A DNA stretch of 64,000 bases from Bacteroidales bacterium (GCA_013141455.1 JABFQW010000086.1:1-64000), one strand, 5' to 3'. Shown: positions 1 through 8,330, numbered from the stretch's first letter. Program-made: numbers and translations. Notes: generated by a model not told the origin, from the letters alone.

Positions 1-859
1 ATGATGCAAATGATTTACCAACCGACCTTGTGTCGTGAAGTGTATTTCTGTTTGCTCCGTTAAAATATTCTTCGATTAATAGTTTATTGTCTTTGATTAC
101 AACAATACTTGTTATGTCTTTAAGGGCACTTGTTGCGATTTTACGATTCAGTTCTTCTATTTTGGGAAGGTCAAATTTATCATTTGAAATTTGCCAGTCC
201 CTGAGCGGTTTTATCAGTTGAACCTTCAAAAGCTTTTCAGCAATTTTTATTTCAGGAACAATGATTTTTATATGTCCTTCAGCAATTAAATCTCCTGTTA
301 CTAATTCAGTTAACTTCAAATAAGGTCTGATTTCAATTTTAAGTATGTGGTCACCACTTGTGAATGTTTCCTGTCCGCCACTCATTAAAAATCGATCCCA
401 TAGAAATCTGCCCCACGAATCTTCATTCGTTGAACTTATTAATGGAATCCTAAATACAGTTCTTTGATTTTTACTGTCAGCACTTCCAGCACCAACATTT
501 AGATTTTCGGTATAAATCTTTTTGTTGTCAACGAAAAATGCGAATTGATAATTACCTGTTTTTGTTAGTTCCTCTGCCGTCAATTGTTGCGAAAGCAAAT
601 GAAGGTAATTAGTTAATGAGTTGCCTAAAAACACTCTGATATTCAGGTCAGCTTTCTCCTTAAGTTCAAATGATGTTAAAAAGTCAGTTTCCTTAAATTT
701 TTCAATTGGAATTACTTGTCCCATAAATGCAATTTTACCAATGTTTGCTTTATGAATTGGAAAAACAATGCTGTCGCTTTTTAGCAAGTCGGTTGTCTGT
801 CCAGATACACTGAAACCAACCAGGAACGCAATAATTGAAAATATGAATTGTCTTTTCAT
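1..859 (-). CDS. Beta-lactamase-related serine hydrolase, C-terminal part beyond window edge
   Basis: Reading the minus strand from an ATG at 859 gives an uninterrupted 286-codon frame that runs off the left edge. It begins with a signal peptide (MKRQFIFSIIAFLVGF, cleavage near VSG-Q). About 240 residues of unrecognised, mostly beta-type sequence follow. Then comes a stretch typical of class C beta-lactamase-like serine hydrolases: IVVIKDNKLLIEEYF, and near the edge HDTRSVGKSFAS. The SxxK catalytic motif is S279-V-G-K282. The YxN and KTG-like motifs would lie outside the window. Known for the family: periplasmic or extracellular serine hydrolases, many of them not beta-lactamases. The long N-terminal region before SxxK is unusual, since the motif normally lies close to the mature N-terminus. 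Substrate unknown. Confidence 0.75.
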   Translation of the reverse strand, partial: MKRQFIFSIIAFLVGFSVSGQTTDLLKSDSIVFPIHKANIGKIAFMGQVIPIEKFKETDFLTSFELKEKADLNIRVFLGNSLTNYLHLLSQQLTAEELTKTGNYQFAFFVDNKKIYTENLNVGAGSADSKNQRTVFRIPLISSTNEDSWGRFLWDRFLMSGGQETFTSGDHILKIEIRPYLKLTELVTGDLIAEGHIKIIVPEIKIAEKLLKVQLIKPLRDWQISNDKFDLPKIEELNRKIATSALKDITSIVVIKDNKLLIEEYFNGANRNTLHDTRSVGKSFAS

Positions 860-913
860 TGTTGTGTTGTTTTTAATGGAGGCACTATCGTCCTAAATTG
901 GCATATAACACTT

Positions 914-943
914 AGTAACGCTTGTTGTTACTAGCTTGCAAGC
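914..943. repeat. Hairpin plus 10-bp palindrome in intergenic spacer
   Basis: AGTAAC (914-919) pairs with GTTACT (927-932) around a 7-nt loop. It is followed directly by the perfect palindrome GCTTGCAAGC (934-943). The site lies between the edge hydrolase and the end of the HlyD-like gene. There is no T-tract, so it is not a clear terminator. It may be a REP-like extragenic element. The rest of 860-1048 shows nothing else recognisable. Confidence 0.4.
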
Positions 944-1048
944 ATATGAAATAAATACTGTGGGATAAAAATCACCAGGAAAAACGGCATTGATTCATGT
1001 TCGGCTTATAACTTCAGGCATCTGAAACATTTACCTAACAGAAATTTT

Positions 1049-2131
1049 CTATTTCGCCTCTCCTTTAATTTTATCTGCTTCCGTAACACCATCAAGCACT
1101 TCGATCACCAAACCGTCGGACAGGCCGGTTTTCACGAGGCGCTTTTCGTATGTCTGCGGCGTTGTTTCCACTTCAACAAAGGCCGTATCGCCCTCAAACT
1201 TTAACAGGTTTTCGTTGATCGCTAACACATCGACCCGTCTCTCGAGCACGATATCGGCGTTGGCGCTGTATCCGGCACGGATAAATTGCTTATCCTGCAA
1301 GCTAACCGAGGCGCGTATTTCGAATTGAATGGCTCCGTTCTCTTCCACACCTTTTGGTGCGATGCGCTCAAGTTTTGCCGAAAACTTCTCGGTTTCGATG
1401 GCGCCAATCGTAAGGATAAGCTCCATGCCTTCATGCAGTTTCCCCACTTCTGACTCATCCACTTTACCTTCAAAAATCATTTCGTTCATGTCGGCTACAC
1501 TGGCGATGGTGGTGCCATCATTGAAAGTATTGCTCTCGATCACCGAATTGCCCTCTTCAACAGGAACAGCTAACACCATGCCATTGATGGTCGAACGGAT
1601 GAGCGTATTGGTAACCTGACCGGCTTTTTTTGTAGCGCCTTCACGAATGAGTTCGAGGTTATCTTCGGCCGACTCCAGTTCCTGTGTGGCGTTCTTCTGT
1701 GCAATCTCGAAAGTGAGAAACTCCGCTTCAGGGATCACCTGCTTTTTGAATAAATCATTATACCGGTCATAATTTTTCCTCGATTCTTCCAGGGCAATCT
1801 GTGCACGTTTCACCCGCGATTCAGCATTGTTGAGGTTAATCATATCGGGAATGATTTTTACCCGTGCAATCAACTGGTCCTTTTTAATGATATCGCCAGG
1901 CTCGATGAAAATCTCCTCGATGATACCTGATACTTTTGGTTTGATCTCTATTTCTTTACGCGGAACAACAGAACCAGTTGCGACTGTCTTTCGGATAATG
2001 GTTGTTTTAAACGGCGCAACAGTATTGTAAACCACTGGTTTTTTCTGCGATTTTTGATACAAATAGTAAATGGTGCCTACGAATACAGCTACAAGAACAA
2101 GTGCAAGTATTATTTTTAATGCAGTTTTCAT
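1049..2131 (-). CDS. HlyD/MacA-family periplasmic adaptor subunit of efflux ABC transporter
   Basis: This 360-aa protein has one N-terminal transmembrane anchor (about residues 5-25). A biotinyl-lipoyl-like half follows (GSVVPRKEIEIKPKVSG, then GDIIKKDQLIARV), then a coiled-coil hairpin (about 100-165, rich in alternating charged residues), the second lipoyl half (STINGMVLAVPVEEGN) and a beta-barrel region. This is the membrane-fusion-protein architecture of MacA/HlyD. It is the last gene of a four-gene minus-strand set (ATPase, permease, permease, adaptor), 47 bp after the second permease. By family knowledge it would link the inner-membrane ABC permease to a TolC-like outer-membrane channel. 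No TolC gene is in the window. Substrate cannot be predicted. Confidence 0.88.
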   Translation of the reverse strand: MKTALKIILALVLVAVFVGTIYYLYQKSQKKPVVYNTVAPFKTTIIRKTVATGSVVPRKEIEIKPKVSGIIEEIFIEPGDIIKKDQLIARVKIIPDMINLNNAESRVKRAQIALEESRKNYDRYNDLFKKQVIPEAEFLTFEIAQKNATQELESAEDNLELIREGATKKAGQVTNTLIRSTINGMVLAVPVEEGNSVIESNTFNDGTTIASVADMNEMIFEGKVDESEVGKLHEGMELILTIGAIETEKFSAKLERIAPKGVEENGAIQFEIRASVSLQDKQFIRAGYSANADIVLERRVDVLAINENLLKFEGDTAFVEVETTPQTYEKRLVKTGLSDGLVIEVLDGVTEADKIKGEAK

Positions 2132-2178
2132 ATTTTAATCTTCTTATTTATATTATTGAATTACAATGTTTTAATTTA

Positions 2179-3444
2179 TTATTCGAAGCGCAGTGCATCG
2201 ATGGGTTTAATACTTATGGCGCGGCGGGCCGGTATGAGGCCGGCCAACACACCCGAAATAACCAATATCACCAGGGCCGAAACAGCTACCTGAAAATCGA
2301 TGGATGGGTGCAGAAACATCGTGTCGCGTGTGGTGGCAGCCGGTAAGTTTCTGTCGATCATCTCGATGATGAAGACACCGATTACCAAACCGAGATATCC
2401 TGCTATGGTTGTAAGGAATACCGATTCTCCGATTATCTGAGCCATGATTTTAAGTGGTGTTGCACCCAAAGCACGCATGATCCCGATTTCGCGGGTACGC
2501 TCTTTCACAATCACCAGCATAATATTACTGATCCCAATCACTCCGGCAAGCAAGGTTCCTATCCCGACAATCCAGATGAGGCCGTTGATGCCTGCAAACA
2601 ATCCGGTCATCTGGTCGAACTCTTTTTGCAGATTGAAATAACCGATGGCACGCTCATCTTCAGGTGCAACTTTATGGCGCTCTTTCAGCAATCGTTTTGC
2701 CTTTTCTTCAACCACGGTTACCGGGATTCCTTTTTTTGAGGTCATGGCAAACCAACCCACGACATCACCATAGTTGTACGCTTTTTGTAAGGTAGTGAAA
2801 GGCAAATGGATGCTTTGCTCCTTGTCGCCGCCAAAATTCATGTTCTGGTTTTTTGGCGAAAACACGCCCACCACCTGAAAATAGATGCCGTTAATCTGGA
2901 TATATTGGCCGATCGGGTCTTCACCTTTATCGAAAAGCACTTCCAGCACATGTTTACCGATTACAGCAACTTTACGGTTTTGTAAAATATCCATCTGGTT
3001 GATGAATCTACCCTGATCAATATTGGCCGGGTCGATGAGGTTCCATTCGGGATAGTCGCCAAAAATGCTGAAAGCGCCTGCTTTTTCTTTGCGGATCACA
3101 TTGTTCCCTGATCGCCGGCCACCACCTTCGAGGCGGGGAGACAATATCTCCAACTCGGGAATATTTTCTTTCAGGGCCTTGATATCATCGTTACGGTAAT
3201 AAAAACTGCGGTTCCGGGGCAGTCCTTTGTAAGGAATGGTTGTCTGCCGGGTCCACATGAAAACGCTGTTGGTGGCAAAATCGCCCATGCCATTGTTCAC
3301 ACCGTTTTTAAGTCCGCTTCCCGAACCAAGCATGATCATCAGCATGAAGATACCCCAAAACACACCGAATGCAGTAAGTGTAGTACGAATCTTGTTTTTC
3401 GCAAGACTGCTTCCTATCTCATGCCAATAATCACGGTCGAACAT
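2179..3444 (-). CDS. MacB-type ABC transporter permease (FtsX family)
   Basis: The 421-aa protein has the MacB/LolC plan. There is one N-terminal membrane segment (about 20-45, GVFWGIFMLMIMLGSG), a large periplasmic core domain (about 50-280), and three C-terminal segments ending in the FtsX signature (TREIGIMRALGATPLKIMAQ) and a final cytoplasmic tail, ARRAISIKPIDALRFE. No ATPase domain is fused; the separate ATPase at 4794-5504 would supply it. It is a clear paralogue of the adjacent permease (shared KNKIRT/KNKLRT start, IWIVGIGT, ALGATP, PARRA), so the two may form a heterodimeric transporter. The gap to the upstream permease is 103 bp and carries 7-bp-period repeats. Confidence 0.87.
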   Translation of the reverse strand: MFDRDYWHEIGSSLAKNKIRTTLTAFGVFWGIFMLMIMLGSGSGLKNGVNNGMGDFATNSVFMWTRQTTIPYKGLPRNRSFYYRNDDIKALKENIPELEILSPRLEGGGRRSGNNVIRKEKAGAFSIFGDYPEWNLIDPANIDQGRFINQMDILQNRKVAVIGKHVLEVLFDKGEDPIGQYIQINGIYFQVVGVFSPKNQNMNFGGDKEQSIHLPFTTLQKAYNYGDVVGWFAMTSKKGIPVTVVEEKAKRLLKERHKVAPEDERAIGYFNLQKEFDQMTGLFAGINGLIWIVGIGTLLAGVIGISNIMLVIVKERTREIGIMRALGATPLKIMAQIIGESVFLTTIAGYLGLVIGVFIIEMIDRNLPAATTRDTMFLHPSIDFQVAVSALVILVISGVLAGLIPARRAISIKPIDALRFE

Positions 3445-3459
3445 ATTACTACAGTTTTA

Positions 3460-3543
3460 ACTTTATACTTTTTACTTTAACCTTTTCCCGTCTTGCGGCC
3501 GGGCAAGCACTTTAGCCTTTATTCTTTAAACTTTAGCCTTTAT
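3460..3543. repeat. Heptamer-period CTTTA-rich repeat arrays
   Basis: Two short arrays with strict 7-bp period lie between the two permease genes. 3460-3487 reads as four heptamers of the type ACTTTAT. 3509-3543 reads as five heptamers, ACTTTAG CCTTTAT TCTTTAA and then the first two again. The copies are imperfect. The same 7-bp period appears at four other intergenic sites in the window. Confidence 0.6.
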
Positions 3544-3547
3544 ACCT

Positions 3548-4780
3548 CTACTCATCCCTCAACGCCTCAATCGGTTTGATGGCAGCGGCACGACGTGCCG
3601 GGATAAATCCAGCCAGGGCTCCGGCAACCACAAGCAAAATGGTGGCGCCAATGGCGATCTGAATATTCACCTCAGGTTGCTTAAAAAAGGGTGTATCAAT
3701 CTGTTTCGAAATTATTTCGAGCAATCCGACACCCAGCACCAATCCCACATAACCGGCAAATCCGGTAATCAGAATGGCCTCCTGTAAAATAAGGCTGATG
3801 ATGCTTGCGGGCGTAGCACCCAATGCTTTACGGATGCCAATTTCCTTGGTACGGTCTTTTACTACAATCATCATGATGTTACTCACGCCGACCACCCCGG
3901 CAATGATCGTCCCGATGCCCACAATCCAGATGAAAAGACTGATGCTGGCAAACAGATTTTTAAAGCGCTGAAATTCCTCCACACTATTCCAGAAAAACAT
4001 GGCACGCTCATCCGTTGGATCATAGTGATGCCGTGCAGCGAGTTTTTGTTTCATGTTATCCTGTATCAATTTCGATTCTTCGGCGCTGGCATCGCCTACG
4101 GTAACGGCCATGGTCTGTACGTTTCTCCCTCCGCCAAAAACACGTTGTGCTGTGCTTATGGGTAGATATACGACCTCCATATTTTCATCACGGCCATCAT
4201 CATCGGTGAAAATACCCACCACCTTAAAAGGAACGCCGTTCACTTTAATATAGTCATCGAGGGCTTTTTCGGTTTTGAACAATGCATCACGCACTTTTGT
4301 GCTGATGATGGCTGATTTTCGAAATTCATTGATGTCAATTTCATTCACAAAACGACCTTCGACAAGGACGAGTTTCTCAATTTCGGCATACGCCGGGTGA
4401 ACCGAACGAATATTATAAGAGCCGAACTCGTTGTTGTGAGACACAGTATTGCCGCGCCATAGCTCATATCTCGACGATAATTTGTCAATCCCGCTTACAC
4501 TTTGAACAAGATAATCATGATCTTCGTTTGTCATCTGAACGTTCCGGCCGGGTTTCATGCCTGCATAGGCTTTACTCGTTTGTCCGTTCCAAATCCAGAT
4601 GGTATTGGTGGCCGAAGAGCGAAACTGACTTTCGACCCCTTTCTGCAATCCAACACCTGCGCCTTGCAAAATGATGAGCATGAAGATGCCCCATGCAACC
4701 GAAAAGCCGGTGAGGAAGGTTCGAAGCTTATTCTTTTCGATGGTTGCAAAAATCTCTTGCCATTTATCCAGGTCAAACAT
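3548..4780 (-). CDS. MacB-type ABC transporter permease (FtsX family)
   Basis: This 410-aa protein has the same layout as its downstream neighbour: an N-terminal membrane helix (GFSVAWGIFMLIILQG, about 25-42), a periplasmic MacB core domain (about 45-275), three C-terminal helices with the FtsX motif TKEIGIRKALGATPASII, and the terminal PARRAAAIKPIEALRDE. It starts 13 bp after the ATPase gene and has no fused nucleotide-binding domain. By family knowledge MacB-type permeases use mechanotransmission to drive periplasmic substrates through a TolC-like exit duct. Whether it pairs with the 2179-3444 permease or works as a homodimer is inference. Confidence 0.88.
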   Translation of the reverse strand: MFDLDKWQEIFATIEKNKLRTFLTGFSVAWGIFMLIILQGAGVGLQKGVESQFRSSATNTIWIWNGQTSKAYAGMKPGRNVQMTNEDHDYLVQSVSGIDKLSSRYELWRGNTVSHNNEFGSYNIRSVHPAYAEIEKLVLVEGRFVNEIDINEFRKSAIISTKVRDALFKTEKALDDYIKVNGVPFKVVGIFTDDDGRDENMEVVYLPISTAQRVFGGGRNVQTMAVTVGDASAEESKLIQDNMKQKLAARHHYDPTDERAMFFWNSVEEFQRFKNLFASISLFIWIVGIGTIIAGVVGVSNIMMIVVKDRTKEIGIRKALGATPASIISLILQEAILITGFAGYVGLVLGVGLLEIISKQIDTPFFKQPEVNIQIAIGATILLVVAGALAGFIPARRAAAIKPIEALRDE

Positions 4781-4793
4781 AATAGTTAATATT

Positions 4794-5504
4794 TTAGTTT
4801 AAAATGGCTTGGTTTGCCGGACGAGGCACACCGTTTTTTTGGTCGGTATGAATCAATCCGTCGTTTAATTTTATGATCCGTTGGGTGCGGTGGGCGATAT
4901 CGTTTTCGTGTGTGACGATGAGAATGGTTATTCCGGTTTGGTTAATTTCGCCAAACAAATCCATTACCTCCAACGAAGTAACACTATCGAGTGCACCGGT
5001 AGGTTCATCGGCCAGAATGATTTTGGGTTTACCAATAAGTGCCCGCGCGATGGCGAGGCGTTGTTTCTGTCCGCCCGAAAGTTCGTTTGGCAGGTGATCC
5101 GACCAATCTTTTAATCCTACACGTTCGAGGTATTCCATGGCAATCACGTTTCGCTTTCTTCGTGAAACACCTTGATAATACAGTGGCAATGCGACATTTT
5201 CAACGGCATTTTTAAAACTGATCAGGTTGAACGACTGAAATACAAATCCCAACATTTTATTCCGTAAGAGTGCGGCTTTTGTCTCGCTCATTTCGCGGAT
5301 AAGTTTACCATCGAGTTTGTATTCGCCGGCATCGTGGTTATCGAGCAATCCGATGATATTCAGCAGTGTCGATTTACCAGAACCGGAAGATCCCATGATG
5401 GAAACCATTTCGCCTTTTTCAACATTAAGGTCGATGCCCTTCAGCACATGCAGACTATTGCTGCCCATCTGGTAACTTTTGTTGATATTATTTAATTGGA
5501 TCAT
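4794..5504 (-). CDS. ABC transporter ATP-binding protein, LolD/MacB type
   Basis: The 236-aa nucleotide-binding domain has every catalytic motif intact: Walker A GSSGSGKST (38-46), Q-loop Q90, signature LSGGQKQR (142-149), Walker B IILADE with catalytic E167, D-loop ALD, and switch H199. The sequence VFQSFNLI after the Q-loop and the length are typical of the LolD/MacB/FtsE group. It is the first gene of the export operon, followed by two permeases and the adaptor. A sigma-54-like promoter (5543-5560) lies about 40 bp upstream of the ATG. Confidence 0.92.
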   Translation of the reverse strand: MIQLNNINKSYQMGSNSLHVLKGIDLNVEKGEMVSIMGSSGSGKSTLLNIIGLLDNHDAGEYKLDGKLIREMSETKAALLRNKMLGFVFQSFNLISFKNAVENVALPLYYQGVSRRKRNVIAMEYLERVGLKDWSDHLPNELSGGQKQRLAIARALIGKPKIILADEPTGALDSVTSLEVMDLFGEINQTGITILIVTHENDIAHRTQRIIKLNDGLIHTDQKNGVPRPANQAILN

Positions 5505-5542
5505 CTGTTTACATTTTATCGGGAATACAATAGTACATCCTT

Positions 5543-5560
5543 ATGCACATTGTATGCCAA
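5543..5560 (-). promoter_or_regulatory. Candidate sigma-54 promoter for the ABC export operon
   Basis: On the minus strand the site reads TTGGCATACAATGTGCAT. GG and GC are separated by exactly 10 nt, as in the sigma-54 consensus TGGCAC-N5-TTGC. The GC is about 40 nt from the ATG at 5504, giving a leader of about 30 nt. Farther upstream (5610-5660) are spaced GTGTRCG-type repeats that could bind an enhancer-binding protein. The -12 element is GTGC rather than TTGC. Confidence 0.45.
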
Positions 5561-5767
5561 CCTGTGTAAAAATCTATATTACAGTTCGATACAATATTGT
5601 TGATCAAAATATAGTGTACGCTTTGAAACAGAGAGTGTGCGAAAATGTGCAGTTCTGAAAAAATGTCTGTGCCTGAGATTTGGGTAATTTCAGCCGGATA
5701 TAAAACTCAACTTATCTGCAACCTCATCAGGTGATTGTCAATTATCGTTTGTTTTCAATAAACGTCA

Positions 5768-6127
5768 TCATTTTAATTCTTCACCGGCTGATTGACTTTG
5801 TGGTTTAGAAAGCCTTTTTGGTGCCACTTCACGAAATGCCGTGGTCAGCGCATCTGTCAGCATATCCGGGTTTACCTTACTCAGTTCGATAAATGTCCAG
5901 CCCTGTTTGCCCCATTTGTTTGGAACAGGATAAATCGCCGTCCGGTCAAACGACGCAAAGACATGCTGGTCAATCTCGTTGAGTTTTACACAAGCCCGGT
6001 TCTCCTTTTCGTTCAGTGTCGCGAATATTTTTTTGCCAACCCTGAACGAAATCTTTTCAAAATGAGCAGATTCCGATGTTTCGGGAAATGAAAGCGCCAA
6101 CGCTCTGAAATCTTGATTTGTCGTCAT
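5768..6127 (-). CDS. MmcQ/YjbR family protein
   Basis: This 119-aa protein matches the MmcQ/YjbR family in length and pattern. It has an N-terminal helix with FRALALSFPETSESAHFEKISFRV, a strand turn KKIFATLNEKENRACVKL, and a C-terminal NKWGKQGWTFIELSKV segment before a last helix (MLTDALTTAFREVAPKRL). Known family members have a double-wing, cyanobacterial-type DNA-binding-like fold, but no biochemical role is established. It stands alone, with its own TAnnTTTG box at 6162-6169 and no operon partner. The start ATG gives the full family length. Confidence 0.8.
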   Translation of the reverse strand: MTTNQDFRALALSFPETSESAHFEKISFRVGKKIFATLNEKENRACVKLNEIDQHVFASFDRTAIYPVPNKWGKQGWTFIELSKVNPDMLTDALTTAFREVAPKRLSKPQSQSAGEELK

Positions 6128-6161
6128 AAAAAGTTTGTTGGAAATCGGTGAATCCTAACTG

Positions 6162-6169
6162 CAAACATA
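6162..6169 (-). promoter_or_regulatory. Bacteroidota -7 box (TATGTTTG) for the MmcQ/YjbR gene
   Basis: Minus-strand TATGTTTG fits the TAnnTTTG -7 consensus about 35 nt upstream of the ATG. A TTTG at 6193-6196 (minus) could be the -33 element at 23-nt spacing, slightly long. Confidence 0.4.
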
Positions 6170-6247
6170 CGTTTAAAACAAGCTTATCACTTCAAAATAA
6201 AATTTAGCCTTTCATCTTCCATCATGCTTTAATCCGAATCATGGGAT

Positions 6248-6278
6248 AAAAAAAGACCACTGAAAAATTCAGCAGTCT
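6248..6278 (-). terminator. Rho-independent terminator of pheS
   Basis: On the minus strand an 11-bp stem (6278-6268 with 6264-6254, two G-U pairs) closes a 3-nt loop. It is followed by seven T residues. It lies 26 bp after the pheS stop codon. Confidence 0.85.
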
Positions 6279-6303
6279 TTTATACTTTGATTTTTAAAAG
6301 CCT

Positions 6304-7320
6304 TTAAACGGCACTCTCAAACTGTTTCAGGAAACGAAGGTCATTTTCGAAGAAAAGCCGAAGGTCGTTGATCTGAAATTTCATCATGGTGATGCGTTCG
6401 ATACCCATTCCAAAAGCGAAACCGGTATATACCTTGCTGTCGATACCGCAGGCATCCAACACATTGGGGTCAACCATACCACAACCCAGAATTTCGACCC
6501 AACCCGAATGTTTGCAGATGTTACAACCACTTCCTCCGCAAATATTACAGGAGACATCCATTTCGGCTGATGTTTCGGTAAATGGAAAATAGGAAGGCCG
6601 GAAACGGATTTTTGTCTCTGGGCCAAAGAATTCCTGTGCAAAATAATACAGGGTCTGTTTGAGATCGGCGAACGAAACCTGCTTGTCGATATACAATCCT
6701 TCGATCTGGTGAAAGATACAATGGGCACGGGCTGAGATAGCCTCGTTACGGAAAACCCTGCCCGGAGCAATGATACGTATGGGTAATTTTCCCTGTTCCA
6801 TCACGCGCACCTGGACACTCGAAGTATGCGTACGTAAGGCGATATCGGGGTTTTTCGAGATAAAAAAGGTATCCTGCATATCACGTGCCGGATGCTCTTC
6901 GGGAAAATTGAGGGCGGTGAAATTATGAAAGTCATCCTCAATCTCAGGTCCTTCGCTAATGATAAAACCAAGCCGTTGAAAAATGCTGTTTATTTCGCGC
7001 CGAACGATAGAAATAGGATGACGCGCACCCGATAAGTCCTGCGCAGGTAAACTGGTATCTATCTGTGTTTCGTTTCCCTCCGGAGTGGTAAAGCTGTCCT
7101 GAAATTTATCAAGTATCGCCTGGGCCTGATTTTTCAGGTCGTTCATTAACATGCCCATCTCCTTGCGCTCGTTGGCCGCCACATCCTTAAAATCGTTAAA
7201 CAATGAAGGAATCAATCCTTTTTTGCTCAAATATTTCAAACGGAACGTCTCCAATTGATCTTTGGTACTGATTTCGAACTGCTCAATTTCACAGAGCAGC
7301 CCGGCTATTTTAGTTCTCAT
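6304..7320 (-). CDS. pheS: Phenylalanine--tRNA ligase alpha subunit
   Basis: The 338-aa length is standard for bacterial PheS. There is an N-terminal coiled-coil (about 1-85, with YLSKKGLIPSLFNDFKDV) followed by the class II catalytic core: motif 2 region FRNEAISARAHCIFHQIEGL, the segment FRPSYFPFTETSAEMDV, a cysteine-rich insert CNICGGSGCNIC, GWVEILGCGMV, and motif 3 GFAFGMGIERITMMKF. PheS forms an alpha2beta2 tetramer with PheT to charge tRNA-Phe. PheT is not in the window, so the subunits are encoded apart here. A strong terminator follows the stop codon. The upstream cyclophilin gene is only 25 bp away on the same strand, so co-transcription is likely. Confidence 0.97.
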   Translation of the reverse strand: MRTKIAGLLCEIEQFEISTKDQLETFRLKYLSKKGLIPSLFNDFKDVAANERKEMGMLMNDLKNQAQAILDKFQDSFTTPEGNETQIDTSLPAQDLSGARHPISIVRREINSIFQRLGFIISEGPEIEDDFHNFTALNFPEEHPARDMQDTFFISKNPDIALRTHTSSVQVRVMEQGKLPIRIIAPGRVFRNEAISARAHCIFHQIEGLYIDKQVSFADLKQTLYYFAQEFFGPETKIRFRPSYFPFTETSAEMDVSCNICGGSGCNICKHSGWVEILGCGMVDPNVLDACGIDSKVYTGFAFGMGIERITMMKFQINDLRLFFENDLRFLKQFESAV

Positions 7321-7345
7321 TCGAAGCAGGTTAATGTGATTTCTC

Positions 7346-7972
7346 TTATTTCAATATCTCGATTGTCATGGTCATTGGCTGAACCGGCACATCGCCCGGT
7401 CCGGTTTTGGTTGCTGCGATACGATCGATCACATCGAATCCATCAATCACTTCGCCAAAAACGGTATAAGCGCCATCCAGATGGGGTGTGCCACCAATAG
7501 TGCTATAAGTTTTCTTTTGTTCGTCAGTATAATTCATTCCGCTTCGTGCCGACATCATCTTGATGGTGTTTTCGTCATACTTCTGGCCCTGCACGATATA
7601 GAACTGTGAACCCGATGATTTCTTTTCCGGGTTCTGTTTATCGCCGATACGGGCTGCTGCCAGGGCACCTTTTTTATGAATATGGTTTGCCTTTATCTCG
7701 GCAGGAATGGTGTAACCCGGATCCTGTGCGCCATATTGATCACCACCACCTTGAATCATGAAGTTCTTGATTACACGATGAAAGGGCGAATTATCATACC
7801 ATCCCTGTTTGATCAGTTTAATAAAATTGTCGCGGTGCAAGGGCGTGTCATTGTATAGTTTTACGGTGATTGAACCTTCGGAGGTTTTGATCAGCACCTT
7901 TGTTTCCGGCTTGTTTTGGGCCATCAAACCGAGGCTGGTGGCGAAGCAAAGAATAAGTAGTAGTTTTTTCAT
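7346..7972 (-). CDS. Secreted cyclophilin-type peptidylprolyl isomerase
   Basis: This is a 208-aa cyclophilin. The ATG at 7972 is chosen because it begins a clear signal peptide (MKKLLLILCFATSLGLMAQ) and lies 26 nt from a TAnnTTTG box. The longer frame to 8113 overlaps a pseudogene remnant. Core motifs are FHRVIKNFMIQGGGD (with the catalytic Arg), GALAAAR, SGSQFYIV, LDGAYTVFGEVIDG and a C-terminal VPVQPMTMTI. By family knowledge it catalyses cis-trans isomerisation of X-Pro bonds in exported proteins. It is followed after 25 bp by pheS. Confidence 0.92.
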   Translation of the reverse strand: MKKLLLILCFATSLGLMAQNKPETKVLIKTSEGSITVKLYNDTPLHRDNFIKLIKQGWYDNSPFHRVIKNFMIQGGGDQYGAQDPGYTIPAEIKANHIHKKGALAAARIGDKQNPEKKSSGSQFYIVQGQKYDENTIKMMSARSGMNYTDEQKKTYSTIGGTPHLDGAYTVFGEVIDGFDVIDRIAATKTGPGDVPVQPMTMTIEILK

Positions 7973-7997
7973 AAAATTAATGACTATGATTTTTTTG

Positions 7998-8005
7998 CAA
8001 AAATA
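7998..8005 (-). promoter_or_regulatory. Bacteroidota -7 box (TATTTTTG) for the cyclophilin gene
   Basis: Minus-strand TATTTTTG matches TAnnTTTG. The predicted start point near 7990 lies just upstream of the signal-peptide ATG at 7972, which supports that start over the longer frame. The -33 element is weak. Confidence 0.45.
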
Positions 8006-8052
8006 CAAAATCCGGCCAATAAGCGTAAACGCTTCGATGAAAGATGTTTTTG

Positions 8053-8330
8053 GAGTGGAAGTGGACACTGACAATATAATCATTATCAAATGTTTTTTGG
8101 ATATTGGACGCAAAAATCTTCATTTGATCCTCCGAAAATTGTTGCCATTGAACCTTACCAGATTGAGCTGTTTTTAAAACCCAATAATCCCTATTATTTA
8201 GATATCCTGTTACTTCACTATCACTCGAATTAATAAATCCGGCAATAATAAATCCATTGGCTGATGTTTATTGTATTCTATTGTCCTCTTCGTTCCCCGA
8301 TCCCCCAATGATTTTTCTCATTGAGTAACA
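8053..8330 (-). pseudogene. Decayed fragment of a T9SS beta-repeat protein
   Basis: The minus strand encodes GGSGNEEDNRIQ, a TAA stop (8268-8270) where the neighbouring repeats have Gln, then TSANGFIIAGFINSSDSEV, YLNNRDYWVLKTAQSGKVQWQQ and a further NIQKTFDNDYIVSV. These align with the repeats of the intact protein at 8428-10944 (GGTLDDEARTVQQTSDGGYIISG, DYWVVKT, IQWQK). About one and a half repeat units remain, without signal peptide or sorting tail. The fragment ends against the promoter region of the cyclophilin gene. It is probably the remnant of a duplicated neighbour. Confidence 0.7.

Noticed and set aside
7973-8113. 47-residue N-terminal extension of the cyclophilin gene
   Set aside because: The frame is out of phase with the pseudogene that occupies it. 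The signal peptide starts at 7972, and a -7 box lies at 7998-8005.
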